Assembly: GCA_003166055.1 (NCBI GenBank)
Contig: PMWR01000099.1
Coordinates: 1-5,701 of the forward strand
DNA from: Acidobacteriaceae bacterium
Lineage (GTDB): Bacteria; Acidobacteriota; Terriglobia; Terriglobales; Acidobacteriaceae
Direction of reading: 5' to 3'
Length of the DNA stretch: 5,701 nucleotides
Under the pieces are notes generated by a model. It worked only from the letters and a program-made list of their open reading frames with translations. It was not told the DNA's origin and made no database searches. The position numbers and the translations under genes are program-made. Positions 5,067-5,701 of this stretch are shown one piece after another (positions within the stretch are counted from its first letter, which is position 1; each line of letters starts with the position of its first letter).

Positions 5067-5701
5067 GAAGAGATTGCAATCATCGGCGTGGCGGGCCGCT
5101 ACCCGCAGGCGCCGGATCTGGACCAGTTCTGGGAGAACCTCAAGGCGGGCCGCGATTGCGTTACTGAAATTCCACCTGACCGTTGGAACCCTTCGCTGCA
5201 CCCTCAGCATCGCTGGGGCGGATTTTTAGACGCCATCGACAGGTTCGACGCCCCATTCTTCAACATCTCGCCGCGCGAAGCCGAGCGCATGGACCCGCAG
5301 GAGCGCATCTTCCTTGAAGTCGCATGGCAGACGCTCGAAGACGCGGGCTATACGCGCCGCGCGCTGCAATGGACCGGTTCGGAAGATCTGCCCGGAAACG
5401 TCGGCGTCTTTGTCGGCGTGACTTATCAGGAATATCAGCTCTACGGCGCTGAGCAGCAGGCTCGCGGCAAGGCCACCGGCCTGTCTGGAATCTCTGCCGG
5501 CATCGCCAATCGCGTTTCATACTTTTGCAATTTTCACGGGCCCAGCATGGCGGTGGATACGATGTGTTCCTCATCGCTGACCGCCGTGCATCTCGCCTGC
5601 CAAAGCCTGCACGCGGGCGAATGCGAGCTTGCGCTGGCCGGCGGCGTCAACTTGTCGCTTCATCCCAACAAGTACGTCATTCTCAGCCAGGGCCAGTTCT
5701 T
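4932..5701 (+). CDS. Second modular polyketide synthase, 3'-truncated: N-terminal helix-KS
   Basis: A new PKS gene starts at ATG 4932 and stays open to the window end, giving 256 visible codons. The frame has a TGA at 4899-4901 and no other start between it and 4932, so this start is well supported. The protein opens with a helical segment (MFQKLISSILRDIGEGRLPA, residues about 1-37), then a ketosynthase from residue about 47: EIAIIGVAGRYPQAP, FFNISPREAERMDPQERIFL, NVGVFVGVTYQEYQLYG, DTMCSSSLTAVH with Cys at 5565-5567, and HPNKYVILSQGQF at the edge. These are trans-AT-type KS signatures. The gene overlaps the upstream PKS by 16 bp and should be co-transcribed. It would take the chain from the upstream terminal ACP. 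The two active-site His residues and later domains lie outside the window, so activity cannot be confirmed. The segment between DRW and WGGF is about 10 residues shorter than in the KS of the upstream protein. Confidence 0.95.
   Translation, partial: MFQKLISSILRDIGEGRLPAEEGLRLCRELKTAARRPHDPTRSPGEEIAIIGVAGRYPQAPDLDQFWENLKAGRDCVTEIPPDRWNPSLHPQHRWGGFLDAIDRFDAPFFNISPREAERMDPQERIFLEVAWQTLEDAGYTRRALQWTGSEDLPGNVGVFVGVTYQEYQLYGAEQQARGKATGLSGISAGIANRVSYFCNFHGPSMAVDTMCSSSLTAVHLACQSLHAGECELALAGGVNLSLHPNKYVILSQGQF
5070..5701 (+). other. Ketosynthase domain of second PKS (partial, N-terminal half)
   Basis: The first roughly 210 residues of a ketosynthase, through the nucleophile elbow DTMCSSS (Cys 5565-5567) and the following AGGVNLSLHPNKY. 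Variants DTMCSSSLTA, MDPQERIFLE and TYQEYQLYG differ clearly from the upstream KS (DTACSSSLVA, IEPQQRLFLE, GAGDYGLAL), so the two KSs belong to different specificity groups and are not a recent duplication. The Cys is intact; the catalytic His positions are beyond the window. Confidence 0.94.

Noticed and set aside
4796..5167. 123-residue + strand frame across the gene junction
   Set aside because: It overlaps both PKS genes in a third frame; its Arg/Ser-rich product lacks any domain, and both real frames are explained by ACP and KS motifs.
2011..5611. Shared 13-base string (tgccaaagcctgc) in both KS domains as a recombination or duplication trace
   Set aside because: It encodes the conserved CQSL after the active-site Cys, and flanking sequence diverges. 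Ordinary KS conservation explains it.

Overview
The window is a dense piece of a modular polyketide synthase (PKS) gene cluster, read entirely on the + strand. It holds two PKS genes, and both run off the window: the 3' end of a large multimodular gene (1-4947, open from the first base) and the 5' end of the next one (4932-5701, open to the last base). The genes overlap by 16 bp. There is no intergenic space, and I see no RNA gene, mobile element, CRISPR array, promoter or terminator. Base composition is high in G+C with strong third-position GC preference. That fits proteobacteria, myxobacteria, Acidobacteria or uncultured symbiont-type producers, but the sequence does not settle the taxon.

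The visible part of protein 1 (1648 residues) reads: end of a KS-type linker (1-60), crotonase/enoyl-CoA hydratase domain of the ECH2 type (121-843), long Pro-rich linker (844-1137), ACP (1138-1362), ketosynthase (1471-2745), KS C-terminal extension (2746-3180), ketoreductase (3250-4482), ACP (4561-4779) and a short C-terminal tail (4780-4944). Protein 2 starts with a roughly 45-residue helical N-terminus (4932-5066), followed by a second ketosynthase cut by the window end. No acyltransferase lies between KS and KR. Together with trans-AT-like KS signatures, this points to a trans-AT PKS loaded by a separate acyltransferase.

Inferred assembly logic: a module whose KS lies upstream carries the ECH2-like domain and one ACP. 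In beta-branching pathways an ECH2 decarboxylates the glutaconyl-type intermediate left by an HMG-synthase cassette, giving a beta-methyl or exomethylene branch. The next module (KS-KR-ACP) would extend the chain once and reduce the beta-ketone to a hydroxyl, probably B-type. The chain would then pass across a protein-protein junction to the KS of protein 2.

The main points of interest are the ECH2 domain built into a module rather than encoded as a separate protein, its single partner ACP with Ile where beta-branching ACPs carry a flag Trp, and a roughly 10-residue shortening near the N-terminus of the second KS. Domain order and active-site residues are read directly from the sequence. The beta-branching role and substrate predictions are inferences.
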